Source: JARBUG01 sp035628915 (GTDB lineage Bacteria; Bacillota; Sulfobacillia; Symbiobacteriales; Symbiobacteriaceae). Taken from it: a stretch of 64,000 nucleotides of DNA. Shown one piece after another: positions 57,833 to 64,000 of the stretch. Under the pieces are notes generated by a model that did no database searches, had not been told where the DNA came from, and worked only from the letters and a program-made list of their open reading frames with translations. The position numbers were made by a program, and so were the translations under genes. Where the stretch lies: assembly GCA_035628915.1 (NCBI GenBank), contig DASPIW010000050.1, forward strand, positions 62,001 to 126,000, read 5' to 3'. The number at the start of each line of letters is the position of its first letter. Within the stretch, counting starts at the first letter, position 1.

Positions 57833-58140
57833 GGGTCTGGGAAGGGTCTGGGAAGGGTCGCCGGAGGGTCTGGGGAGGGTCTGGGAAGGGTCGCCGGAGG
57901 GTCTGGGGAGGGTCTGGGAAGGGTCTGGGAAGGGTCTGGGAAGGGTCTGGGAAGGGTCTGAGGAGGGTCTGAGGAGGGTCTGGGAAGGGTCTGCGAAGGG
58001 TCTGAAGAGGGTCTGGGAAGGGTCTGAGAAGGGTCTGAGAAGGGTCTGAAGAGGGTCTGAAGAGGGTCTGAGGAGGGTCTAAGGAGGGTCTGAGGAGGGT
58101 CTGAGGAGGGTCTGAGGAGGGTCTGGGAAGGCTCTGGGGG
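57833..58140. repeat. 28 tandem copies of an 11-bp G-rich repeat
   Basis: The unit is GGGTCTGGGAA and close variants (GGGTCTGAGGA, GGGTCTGAAGA, GGGTCGCCGGA). Twenty-eight units fill exactly 308 bp. The period is not a multiple of three, and neither strand offers a start with a long frame, so it is noncoding. Several stretches fit the G-quadruplex rule, with four or more GGG tracts separated by 2-3 nt. It lies between divergent genes. Confidence 0.95.
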
Positions 58141-58215
58141 AGAATGTGCCCAGGCTTCGCGCTGAGTTCAATTCCACAGTAGTAAGTCGCGGAACTCTAA
58201 ATTATTCGAATTTAC

Positions 58216-58244
58216 TTGCAGTGACGATTCAGATGTGGTAACAT
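58216..58244 (+). promoter_or_regulatory. Promoter of the repeat-tailed protein gene
   Basis: TTGCAG (58216-58221) and TAACAT (58239-58244) have a 17-bp spacer, in an AT-rich stretch after the tandem array. Start codon 56 nt further. Confidence 0.5.
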
Positions 58245-58300
58245 CTGACTCAAATCAACGCCATTCCCAATAAAGGGCGTTGGAGAGAGTGGGGGATCCC

Positions 58301-58951
58301 ATGCGAAAGAAGTCGGACGACCAGAACCCGCAGCAGGATTCCGGTCTTGCTGCCGCAAACAACGTTCCGGAACCCGAGGGCAAGGGCCAGCCGGAGATTC
58401 GCACCAACCAAAACTCCAACCGTTTTGTCATGAAGCGCTACCAGTACCGACCGGGCGGATGGGGGCAGGGAGGGACGCTTGAATGCTTTGCGTCCACCGA
58501 CTGGGCCCTCACCGAACTGGCCGGCCTGCGAGATGTGCCCACCAACCCGAACTCCGGCGAGGTGGACAAAGTACAGGCCGCACGCAAAGGAAAGGAAACG
58601 CGCATCTATATCTACCCGACGCACCCCGAAGACGCCAATGGGATCGAGGTCAAGCGGTCACATGGCCAGATGAGGCTGAACATGTTTCTTTTCCTGGCAA
58701 AGGAGAATCTGCTGGTGCCAATGGGCAAGCGTGAGCGCTACGAACTGACCATGGTGACCGGGCCCGAGAGCCCGGTGGGTCCGGCGCTCATGCTGGACTT
58801 CTCCAAGCCGATGGAGACAAAGCTCATCAAGAAGCGCAAGTCGAAGAAGGCCAGTAAGTCGAAGCCGGACGGTCAAACAAAGCCGGACGGTCAAACAAAG
58901 CCGGACGGTCAAACGGAGCCGGAGGGTCAAGAAGAGCAGAGCGATCAGTAG
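58301..58951 (+). CDS. Unknown protein with Lys-Pro-Asp-Gly-Gln-Thr repeat tail
   Basis: The family is not recognised. The 216-aa protein has a polar N-terminus rich in Asn and Gln, a central domain of about 120 residues (VMKRYQYRPGGWGQGGTLEC, RIYIYPTHPEDANGIEVKR) and a basic linker (KLIKKRKSKKASKSK). It ends with KPDGQT three times and EPEGQ. No signal or TM segment is present. Composition is richer in Lys and Asn than in the neighbouring genes, which hints at transfer. ATG 58301 follows GGGGGA by 5 nt. A terminator-like hairpin follows at 58962-58994. Confidence 0.75.
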   Translation: MRKKSDDQNPQQDSGLAAANNVPEPEGKGQPEIRTNQNSNRFVMKRYQYRPGGWGQGGTLECFASTDWALTELAGLRDVPTNPNSGEVDKVQAARKGKETRIYIYPTHPEDANGIEVKRSHGQMRLNMFLFLAKENLLVPMGKRERYELTMVTGPESPVGPALMLDFSKPMETKLIKKRKSKKASKSKPDGQTKPDGQTKPDGQTEPEGQEEQSDQ

Positions 58952-58961
58952 CCCACAGACA

Positions 58962-58996
58962 TCAGGCCCTTCGCATGTGGCGAGGGGCCTTTTCCG
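58962..58996 (+). terminator. Terminator after the repeat-tailed protein gene
   Basis: AGGCCCttCGC pairs imperfectly with GCGAGGGGCCT and is followed by TTTT. Confidence 0.75.
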
Positions 58997-59074
58997 TATC
59001 TTTCGATGAGCGGAAGGGTTCTGCCGTGAAAACCGAGAAGATTGCCCCTGCATTCCATTAAGGGGCGGTTTTTG

Positions 59075-59899
59075 ATGTATGACGTAGAGCGGCTGATCGC
59101 CCACGACCCTGGCGGAAGGGGCGTCGCGGCGCTGCTGGTTCCCGGTGACCTCGACCGCGCAGCCCGCGCTCTGGCGGCAGCCAGCCGGGTACTGATCATC
59201 ACCGGCTTCAGCGTCGGGCCCCAGGGCGTGGCCGAGACGGATGGTCCGCCCGGGGCGCTCTTCCTGGGCAGGGCCATGGAGCACCTGGGAAAGCGCGTCG
59301 TCTTTGCGACGCACCGCCTGTGTGCGCCGGTAATGGCCGCGGGGTTAGCGCACCTGCCGCTCAAAGCGCCCCTGGAAGTGCTCGACCGGTCGCAGTCGCC
59401 TGCCCCGTTGCTGGACCAGTATGAAATCGACCTGGTCGTCTCCATTGAACTGCCGGGGCGCGCAGCCGACGGCCAGTACTACAACATGCGCGGCATCCCC
59501 ATCACGGAGCGGACGGCGCCCCTCGACGAGCTGCTGCTGCTGGCGGCCAGCCGGTCGATTCCGACCATCGGCGTCGGCGACGGCGGCAACGAGGCGGGGA
59601 TGGGCAAGGTCGCCGTGCAGGTGCATCAGGCCGTAAAGGGCGGCGACAAGATCGCGTCGGTCGTGCCGGCCGATTACCTCATTTCTGCCGGCACTTCCAA
59701 CTGGGGCGCATACGGCATGCTGGCCGCGCTTGATCCGACCCTGCTGCCGGAACCGGAAGAGGAGGTCCGGCTGCTGACGGCCCTGGTGGTGGCGGGCGCC
59801 CTGGATGGTGTGCGGCTGGAGGCCGCCGCGACGGTGGACGGCCTGGCGCAGGATGACTATCTCCAGATTCTCCGCGAACTCAGAGGGAGGGAACGTTAA
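59075..59899 (+). CDS. DUF4392 protein, D-glutamate cyclase C-terminal-type
   Basis: This 274-aa protein matches the DUF4392 domain that forms the C-terminal half of mammalian D-glutamate cyclase (DGLUCY). The segment SRVLIITGFSVGPQGVAETDGPPGA begins the fold, and later IGVGDGGNEAGMG is a strongly conserved glycine-rich motif. ATG 59075 is preceded by AAGGGGCGG; an earlier ATG at 59042 lacks an SD. The stop overlaps the start of the next gene by one base (TAATG), so the two are coupled. The enzyme would act on D-glutamate with its partner. Confidence 0.85.
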   Translation: MYDVERLIAHDPGGRGVAALLVPGDLDRAARALAAASRVLIITGFSVGPQGVAETDGPPGALFLGRAMEHLGKRVVFATHRLCAPVMAAGLAHLPLKAPLEVLDRSQSPAPLLDQYEIDLVVSIELPGRAADGQYYNMRGIPITERTAPLDELLLLAASRSIPTIGVGDGGNEAGMGKVAVQVHQAVKGGDKIASVVPADYLISAGTSNWGAYGMLAALDPTLLPEPEEEVRLLTALVVAGALDGVRLEAAATVDGLAQDDYLQILRELRGRER

Positions 59900-60678
59900 T
59901 GTACAAGACTGCTCAAGAAGTCTGGCAGGCCTGCCGGGAAGGCGTGTGGAGGCGCCCCACTGCAGGTCTGGCACCGGGATTCGCCCAGGCCAACCTCGTG
60001 ATTCTGCCCAAGGATGACGCCTTCGACTTTCTGCGGCTGGCCCAGCGCAACCCCAAGCCCATGCCCGTGCTGGAAGTGTTGGAGCCCGGCGATCCGGAGC
60101 CGAAACTGACGGCGCCGGGCGCCGACCTGCGCACAGATCTGCCAAAGTACCGGGTGTACAAGAACGGTGAGCTTGTGGGGGAGCGGGACGAAATCCGGGA
60201 TCTCTGGCGCAGCGACCTGGTGGCGTTCCTGATCGGCTGCAGCTTTACGTTCGAGAAGTCGCTGATCGACGCTGGGCTGCCGGTCCGGCATATCGATTGC
60301 GGGTGTAACGTGCCGATGTACCGCACCAACCGGATGTGCGTGCCGGCGGGACGTTTCAGCGGCCCCATGGTCGTCTCCATGCGGCCCATTCCCGCCCATT
60401 TGGTGCCCAAAGCGGTGACCGTGACCGCCCGGTATCCGGCAGTACACGGGGCGCCCGTCCATATCGGGGCACCAGAGGCGCTGGGCATTGCTGACCTGGG
60501 GCGGCCCGACTGGGGTGATCCTGTGCCGGTCAACCCCGGCGAAGTGCCGGTCTTCTGGGCCTGCGGCGTGACGCCCCAGGCGGTGGCGATCCAATCAAAG
60601 CCGGAGTTCATGATTACGCATGCGCCGGGGTATATGTTCATCACGGCGATGCTTGACGAGCAGGTGGCGAGCAGTTAG
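59899..60678 (+). CDS. DUF1445 (YcsI-like) putative hydro-lyase
   Basis: This 259-aa protein of the UPF0317/YcsI family corresponds to the N-terminal half of DGLUCY. Family landmarks are visible: WRRPTAGLAPGFAQANLVIL near the N-terminus, LVAFLIGCSFTFEKSLIDAGL, RHIDCGCNVPMYRTN, FSGPMVVSMRPIP, and the end FWACGVTPQAVAI, ITHAPGYMFITA. With the DUF4392 gene it probably forms a D-glutamate cyclase (conversion between D-glutamate and 5-oxo-D-proline). ATG 59899 overlaps the previous stop. A terminator follows directly. Confidence 0.88.
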   Translation: MYKTAQEVWQACREGVWRRPTAGLAPGFAQANLVILPKDDAFDFLRLAQRNPKPMPVLEVLEPGDPEPKLTAPGADLRTDLPKYRVYKNGELVGERDEIRDLWRSDLVAFLIGCSFTFEKSLIDAGLPVRHIDCGCNVPMYRTNRMCVPAGRFSGPMVVSMRPIPAHLVPKAVTVTARYPAVHGAPVHIGAPEALGIADLGRPDWGDPVPVNPGEVPVFWACGVTPQAVAIQSKPEFMITHAPGYMFITAMLDEQVASS

Positions 60679-60701
60679 GGGGGCGCACGCCCCCCTTTTT
60701 C
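60677..60701 (+). terminator. Terminator of the D-glutamate cyclase operon
   Basis: GGGGGGCG and CGCCCCCC with a CA loop, then TTTTT, directly after the stop codon. Confidence 0.9.
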
Positions 60702-60713
60702 TCAGAATCAGTG

Positions 60714-60743
60714 TTGACAGACCAATCTGTCCCATGCTAGACT
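60714..60743 (+). promoter_or_regulatory. Promoter of the RNA-repair operon
   Basis: A consensus TTGACA (60714-60719) and TAGACT (60738-60743) have an 18-bp spacer. It precedes the leader peptide frame by 40 nt. Confidence 0.75.
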
Positions 60744-60783
60744 CCGCATCAAGCACCTGGAAGACCAGGAAGGAGTGAGCAGC

Positions 60784-60897
60784 GTGACCAAGCGGTTTGA
60801 CAGCAGGCATCCATACTTGTCGGGCAGCCGTCAACTCCACGCGCTCCTCTGCACCGCGCGCGGCCCATGCCGTCGCATGGACTTACCATGCGTCTGA
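60784..60897 (+). CDS. Putative 37-codon leader peptide
   Basis: The frame starts at GTG 60784 with an excellent SD (AGGAAGGAG, 8 nt away) and ends at 60897, just before a terminator hairpin. The product is a basic short peptide with six Arg, three Cys and two His (for example RQLHALLCTARGPCRRM). I recognise no family. Codons 23-25 contain GCACCGC, identical to the 3' arm of the terminator, so a ribosome here could control folding of the leader. The location after a consensus promoter and before hen1-pnkp suggests attenuation. It might instead be a random short frame. Confidence 0.5.
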   Translation: MTKRFDSRHPYLSGSRQLHALLCTARGPCRRMDLPCV

Positions 60898-60915
60898 ACG
60901 GCATAGGTCCCGTCT

Positions 60916-60963
60916 GCGGTGCCTGACCGGCGAATGCTGCCGGCAGTGCACCGCTTTTCTTTT
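60916..60963 (+). terminator. Attenuator-like terminator upstream of hen1
   Basis: A 7-bp outer stem (GCGGTGC 60916-60922 with GCACCGC 60948-60954) and a 5-bp inner stem (60927-60931 with 60939-60943) are followed by TTTTCTTTT. A second GCACCGC at 60851-60857 could pair with the 5' arm instead and act as antiterminator. Confidence 0.8.
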
Positions 60964-60986
60964 GCCCAACAACCAAGCAAGGGAGT

Positions 60987-61205
60987 GTGGCGGAGGCCAT
61001 CCGGGCGTATGGTGTAGAGCTGCGGGGCGCTGGCGCCGACGAGAGCCCGGTCGTCTACCGCAAACTGCAGGACGTGCTGGACGCCCACGCCGGGACCCTT
61101 GACGTGCTGCACGTGCTGCGGCCCATCGGGGTGGCCATGGCGGGCGGCGACGTCCACGACTCGTATAAGGATGAAACGGACAGAGGAGGGAGACCGTGTT
61201 CCTGA
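60987..61205 (+). pseudogene. rtcB: 3' fragment of an rtcB-type RNA ligase gene
   Basis: The 72-residue frame (AEAIRAYGVELRGAGADESP, VVYRKLQDVLDAHAGTLDVL, HVLRPIGVAMAGGDVHDSYK) matches the C-terminal end of RtcB RNA ligases. The first 400 or so residues, including the Mn2+ ligands and the guanylated His, are absent: the frame is closed at 60924. The stop overlaps the hen1 start. RtcB is another RNA-repair enzyme, so the fragment is a relic of a larger repair operon. Whether the fragment is still translated is unclear; its GTG start lies too close to the SD-like AAGGGAG. Confidence 0.75.
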
Positions 61206-62593
61206 CCATCTCCACGACCTACGAACCCGCCACCGATCTAGGCTACCTGCTCATGAAGCATCCCGGCCGCGCCCAGACTTTTTCCCTCACCTTTGGGCAG
61301 GCGCACGTCGTTTACCCGGAAGCGGAGGCTCACCGCTGCACCTGCGCCCTGATTCTGGACGTCGACCCCGTGGGTCTGGTCCGGGGCAAATCGGCGCTGA
61401 TCGAACACTACGTCAATGACCGGCCGTACGCGGCTTCTTCGTTCCTGTCGGTCGCCATCGCTGAGGTCTTCGGCACGGCCATGGCCGGCCGGTCCAAGGA
61501 CCGGCCCGAACTGGCGGCCACCCCGATTCCCCTGGAGGCCACCATCGCGGTGCTGCCCTGCCGCGGCGGCGAGGCCATACTCCACCGGCTGTTTGCGCCG
61601 CTGGGCTACCAGATCACAACGCAGCGCATACCTCTAGACCCGGCCTTTCCGGACTGGGGGGAGAGCCCGTACCACTCAGTCACGCTCTCAGCCACCGTCC
61701 GGCTCTGCGACCTGCTCCGCCACCTCTACGTGCTGATCCCCGTGCTGGACAACGAGAAGCACTACTGGGTCGGCGATGCCGAAGTAGAGAAGCTGCTGCG
61801 GGCTGGCGAGGGCTGGCTGGCGGAGCACCCGGAAAAGGTGCTGATCACCGCCCGTTACCTCAAGTACCGGTCCGGGCTGGCCCGGGAGGCGCTGGCCCGG
61901 CTGGTGCCCGAGGAGCAGTCCGAGGACGACGAAGAACAGCCCGAAAGCGAGAAGCGGGTCAGCCTTCACCAGCAGCGGCTGGAAGCCGTGCTGGAGGAAC
62001 TGAAAGCCTGCGGGGCCAAACGGGTGCTGGACCTGGGCTGCGGCGAGGGCCGGCTGCTGAAGCTGCTGCTTGCCGAGCCTCAGTTCGAGCAAGTCCTGGG
62101 CATGGACGTTTCGCTGCGGGCCCTGGAGCGGGCCGCCGGGCGCCTCAAGCTCGACCGGCTCTCCCGGGCGCAGCAGCGGAGGGTTGACCTGATCCACGGT
62201 TCGCTGATCTACCGCGACAGCCGCCTGAATGGATACGACGCGGCCGCAGTAGTGGAAGTGATCGAGCACCTCGAACCCGACCGCCTGCCCCACTTCGAGC
62301 GGGTGCTCTTCGAGTTCGCCCGGCCCGGGGTGGTCGTGCTGACCACGCCCAACCGGGAGTACAACGTCAAGTACGACAGCCTGGCCGAAGGCGATTTCCG
62401 GCACGGGGACCACCGGTTCGAATGGACCCGCTCCGAACTTGCCGCCTGGGCAGGGGCAGTAGCCGCCAAGCACGGCTACAGGGCCATCATCAAGCCCATC
62501 GGCGAGGAAGACCAGGATGTGGGCGCCCCCAGCCAGATGGCCGTCTTTACTGCTGAAGAAGGAGGGGATTCCCCTGAAGCTCAGGATTCCTGA
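61196..62593 (+). CDS. hen1: Hen1 3'-terminal RNA ribose 2'-O-methyltransferase
   Basis: Bacterial Hen1 methylates the 2'-OH at the broken 3' end of RNA while Pnkp seals it, so the repaired tRNA resists a second cut. The 465-aa protein has the N-terminal Pnkp-ligase-activating domain (residues 1 to about 240, YEPATDLGYLLMKHPGRAQTF) and an acidic linker (EEQSEDDEEQPESE). The C-terminal methyltransferase has VLDLGCGEGRLLKLLL for SAM and metal-ligand motifs VVEVIEHLEPDR and FRHGDHRFEWTR. GTG 61196 follows GAGGAGGG. It overlaps both the rtcB fragment and pnkp. Confidence 0.94.
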   Translation: MFLTISTTYEPATDLGYLLMKHPGRAQTFSLTFGQAHVVYPEAEAHRCTCALILDVDPVGLVRGKSALIEHYVNDRPYAASSFLSVAIAEVFGTAMAGRSKDRPELAATPIPLEATIAVLPCRGGEAILHRLFAPLGYQITTQRIPLDPAFPDWGESPYHSVTLSATVRLCDLLRHLYVLIPVLDNEKHYWVGDAEVEKLLRAGEGWLAEHPEKVLITARYLKYRSGLAREALARLVPEEQSEDDEEQPESEKRVSLHQQRLEAVLEELKACGAKRVLDLGCGEGRLLKLLLAEPQFEQVLGMDVSLRALERAAGRLKLDRLSRAQQRRVDLIHGSLIYRDSRLNGYDAAAVVEVIEHLEPDRLPHFERVLFEFARPGVVVLTTPNREYNVKYDSLAEGDFRHGDHRFEWTRSELAAWAGAVAAKHGYRAIIKPIGEEDQDVGAPSQMAVFTAEEGGDSPEAQDS

Positions 62594-64000
62594 ACTCGCG
62601 CTAGTGGTGCTGATGGGCCCCTCCGGCTCCGGCAAGTCGACCTTTGCCGCCCGGCACTTCCTGCCGACGGAGATCATCAGTTCCGACCGCTGCCGGGCCC
62701 TGGTCAGTGACGATGAGAACAACCAGGCTGCCACGAAGGATGCCTTCGACGTCCTGCACTTCATTGCCGCCAAGCGGCTGGCCGCGGGGCGCCTGACGGT
62801 CATCGACGCGACAAACGTCCAGCCCGAAGCCCGTAAGCCCCTCATCGCCCTGGCGAAGCAGTACCATGTCCTGCCCGTGGCCATCGTGCTGAATCTCCCT
62901 GAACAGCTCTGCCGGGAGCGGAACCGGCAGCGGAGCGACCGGGAGTTCAAGCCGCACGTGATCCACCGGCAGAGCGTGGAGCTGCGGCAGTCGCTGCGCT
63001 CCCTCCACAAAGAAGGCTTCAACAGCGTCAGCACCATTGGCGGCGCCGATGACGTGGAAGAAGTGGAACGGACGCCACTTTACAACAATCTCAAGCACGA
63101 AAACGGTCCGTTCGACATCATCGGCGACGTCCACGGCTGCTACGGTGAACTGACCGAACTGCTGCACCGCTTGGGCTGGCAGGTGGCGGGCGAAGGCTAT
63201 ACCGCCACGCCCCCCGCAGGACGCAAAGCAATCTTCCTGGGCGACCTTGTCGACCGGGGGCCTGACGCGCCGGGCGTCCTGAAGCTGGTGATGAACCTGG
63301 TAGCCGCCGGCCATGCCTTCTGCGTGCCGGGCAACCACGATGACAAACTGCTCCGGACGCTGCAGGGCAAGCGGACGCAGGTGGCGCACGGTCTGGCCGA
63401 GACGCTGACGCAGCTCGAAGCCGAGGGCGCCCAGTTCCGGGAGAAGCTCATGCAGTTCCTGGACCGCCTCGTCAGCCACTACGTGCTGGACGGCGGGCGT
63501 CTGGTCGTCGCCCACGCCGGCCTGCCCGAAGAGATGCACGGCCGGGCTTCCGGCGCCGTCCGGTCCTTCGCTCTCTTCGGCGAGACGACCGGCGAGGCCG
63601 ACGAATACGGCCTGCCCGTGCGGCTCAACTGGGCGGCTTCATACCGGGGCCGTGCGACCGTGGTCTACGGCCACTCCCCGGTGCCCGAACCCCAGTGGCT
63701 GAACGGGACGATCAATATCGACACAGGCTGCGCCTTCGGCGGCGCCCTGACGGCGTTGCGCTACCCCGAACGGGAACTTGTCTCCGTGGAAGCCGCCCGG
63801 GTCTACTGCGAACCCGCCCGGCCCCTGAAGTCGGCCACTCCGGCAGCCCTCACCGCCCAACAGGCGCATGACGACGTGCTCGACATCGATGACCTCGATG
63901 GGCGGCGCACGATCATCACGCGGCTGCACGGCAATGTGGTGATTCCGGAGGAGAACGCCCGGGCGGCCCTGGAGGCGATGAGCCGGTTCGCCGTGAACCC
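62574..64000 (+). CDS. pnkp: Polynucleotide kinase-phosphatase-ligase Pnkp (cut off by window end)
   Basis: This is the end-healing and sealing enzyme of bacterial RNA repair, Hen1's partner. The visible 475 codons hold the kinase (P-loop VLMGPSGSGKSTF at residues 12-24, RNRQRSDR lid), the metallophosphatase (DIIGDVHGCYGEL, FLGDLVDRGPD, VPGNHDD, VYGHSPVP) and the first part of the ligase (RTIITRLHGNVVIPEENA, ALEAMSRFAVN). The ligase Lys lies outside the window. In frame, neither ATG, GTG nor TTG is suitably placed: CTG 62574 has GGAGGGG 6 nt upstream and gives (L/M)KLRIPELALVVLMG, matching the known Clostridium Pnkp N-terminus. It overlaps hen1 by 20 nt. Confidence 0.93.
   Translation, partial: MKLRIPELALVVLMGPSGSGKSTFAARHFLPTEIISSDRCRALVSDDENNQAATKDAFDVLHFIAAKRLAAGRLTVIDATNVQPEARKPLIALAKQYHVLPVAIVLNLPEQLCRERNRQRSDREFKPHVIHRQSVELRQSLRSLHKEGFNSVSTIGGADDVEEVERTPLYNNLKHENGPFDIIGDVHGCYGELTELLHRLGWQVAGEGYTATPPAGRKAIFLGDLVDRGPDAPGVLKLVMNLVAAGHAFCVPGNHDDKLLRTLQGKRTQVAHGLAETLTQLEAEGAQFREKLMQFLDRLVSHYVLDGGRLVVAHAGLPEEMHGRASGAVRSFALFGETTGEADEYGLPVRLNWAASYRGRATVVYGHSPVPEPQWLNGTINIDTGCAFGGALTALRYPERELVSVEAARVYCEPARPLKSATPAALTAQQAHDDVLDIDDLDGRRTIITRLHGNVVIPEENARAALEAMSRFAVN

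Noticed and set aside
57833..58140. CRISPR array
   Set aside because: The period is only 11 bp and there are no unique spacers; no cas gene is near. It is a simple tandem repeat.
1..64000. tRNA or rRNA genes
   Set aside because: I scanned by eye for T-loop and anticodon-arm patterns and saw no convincing candidate. A covariance-model scan would be decisive.

Overview
The window is 64 kb of GC-rich DNA, by eye in the mid-60s percent, with dense genes, frequent GTG and TTG starts and strong Shine-Dalgarno (SD) sequences of the GGAGG type. The gene content is that of a high-GC Firmicute: a DctS/DctR two-component pair, a ReoY/YpiB-like protein, an archaeal-style CDC48 ATPase, oxalate oxidoreductase and anaerobic GlpABC. 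A Symbiobacterium-type thermophile is my best guess. This is inference from gene content; no rRNA or tRNA gene was seen to prove it.

Layout. (1) 0.1-4.2 kb: glpABC, anaerobic glycerol-3-phosphate dehydrogenase. (2) 4.2-12.4 kb: a surface or envelope region. It has a clostripain-type protease between two related Cys-rich proteins, a four-gene sugar epimerase/glycosyltransferase operon, and a secreted-type protein with a poly-Thr and Ser/Thr repeat stalk. (3) 12.5-17.8 kb: C4-dicarboxylate uptake (a DASS permease, a DctB-like sensor binding protein, DctR and DctS), marked by three copies of a 68-bp repeat. (4) 18-25.8 kb: HrpB helicase, a small membrane protein, a NarL-type two-component pair and a CDC48 ATPase. 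(5) 25.8-31.4 kb: an oxalate catabolic operon (oxalate oxidoreductase gamma-delta, alpha and beta, an OxlT-like oxalate:formate antiporter and a GntR regulator). (6) 31.8-41.6 kb: mixed metabolism (GlcD-like oxidase, HAD phosphatase, formamidase family, FAH hydrolase), a ReoY-like protein, an orphan type III-like DNA methyltransferase and a sugar transporter.

(7) 42.3-48.4 kb: a decayed IS66 transposase, then a compact module of cstA, a small partner protein, two Get3/ArsA-like ATPases and an unknown protein. Divergent to it are a His-rich paralogue of the small protein and a membrane-anchored unknown. This is the best candidate here for an undescribed system. (8) 48.5-57.7 kb: a secreted membrane protein, MFS exporters, a GH32-like glycosidase with a palindromic operator, two lipoproteins that look like hydrolases without a nucleophile, and superoxide dismutase. 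(9) 57.8-61 kb: a 28 x 11-bp G-rich tandem array able to form G-quadruplexes, an unknown repeat-tailed protein, and a split version of the D-glutamate cyclase DGLUCY. (10) 60.7-64 kb: the bacterial RNA-repair pair hen1-pnkp (pnkp runs off the end), preceded by a fragment of a third RNA-repair gene, rtcB, and by a promoter, leader peptide and terminator that look like an attenuator.

Start sites were chosen from SD spacing and family N-termini, so they often lie inside the longest open frame.
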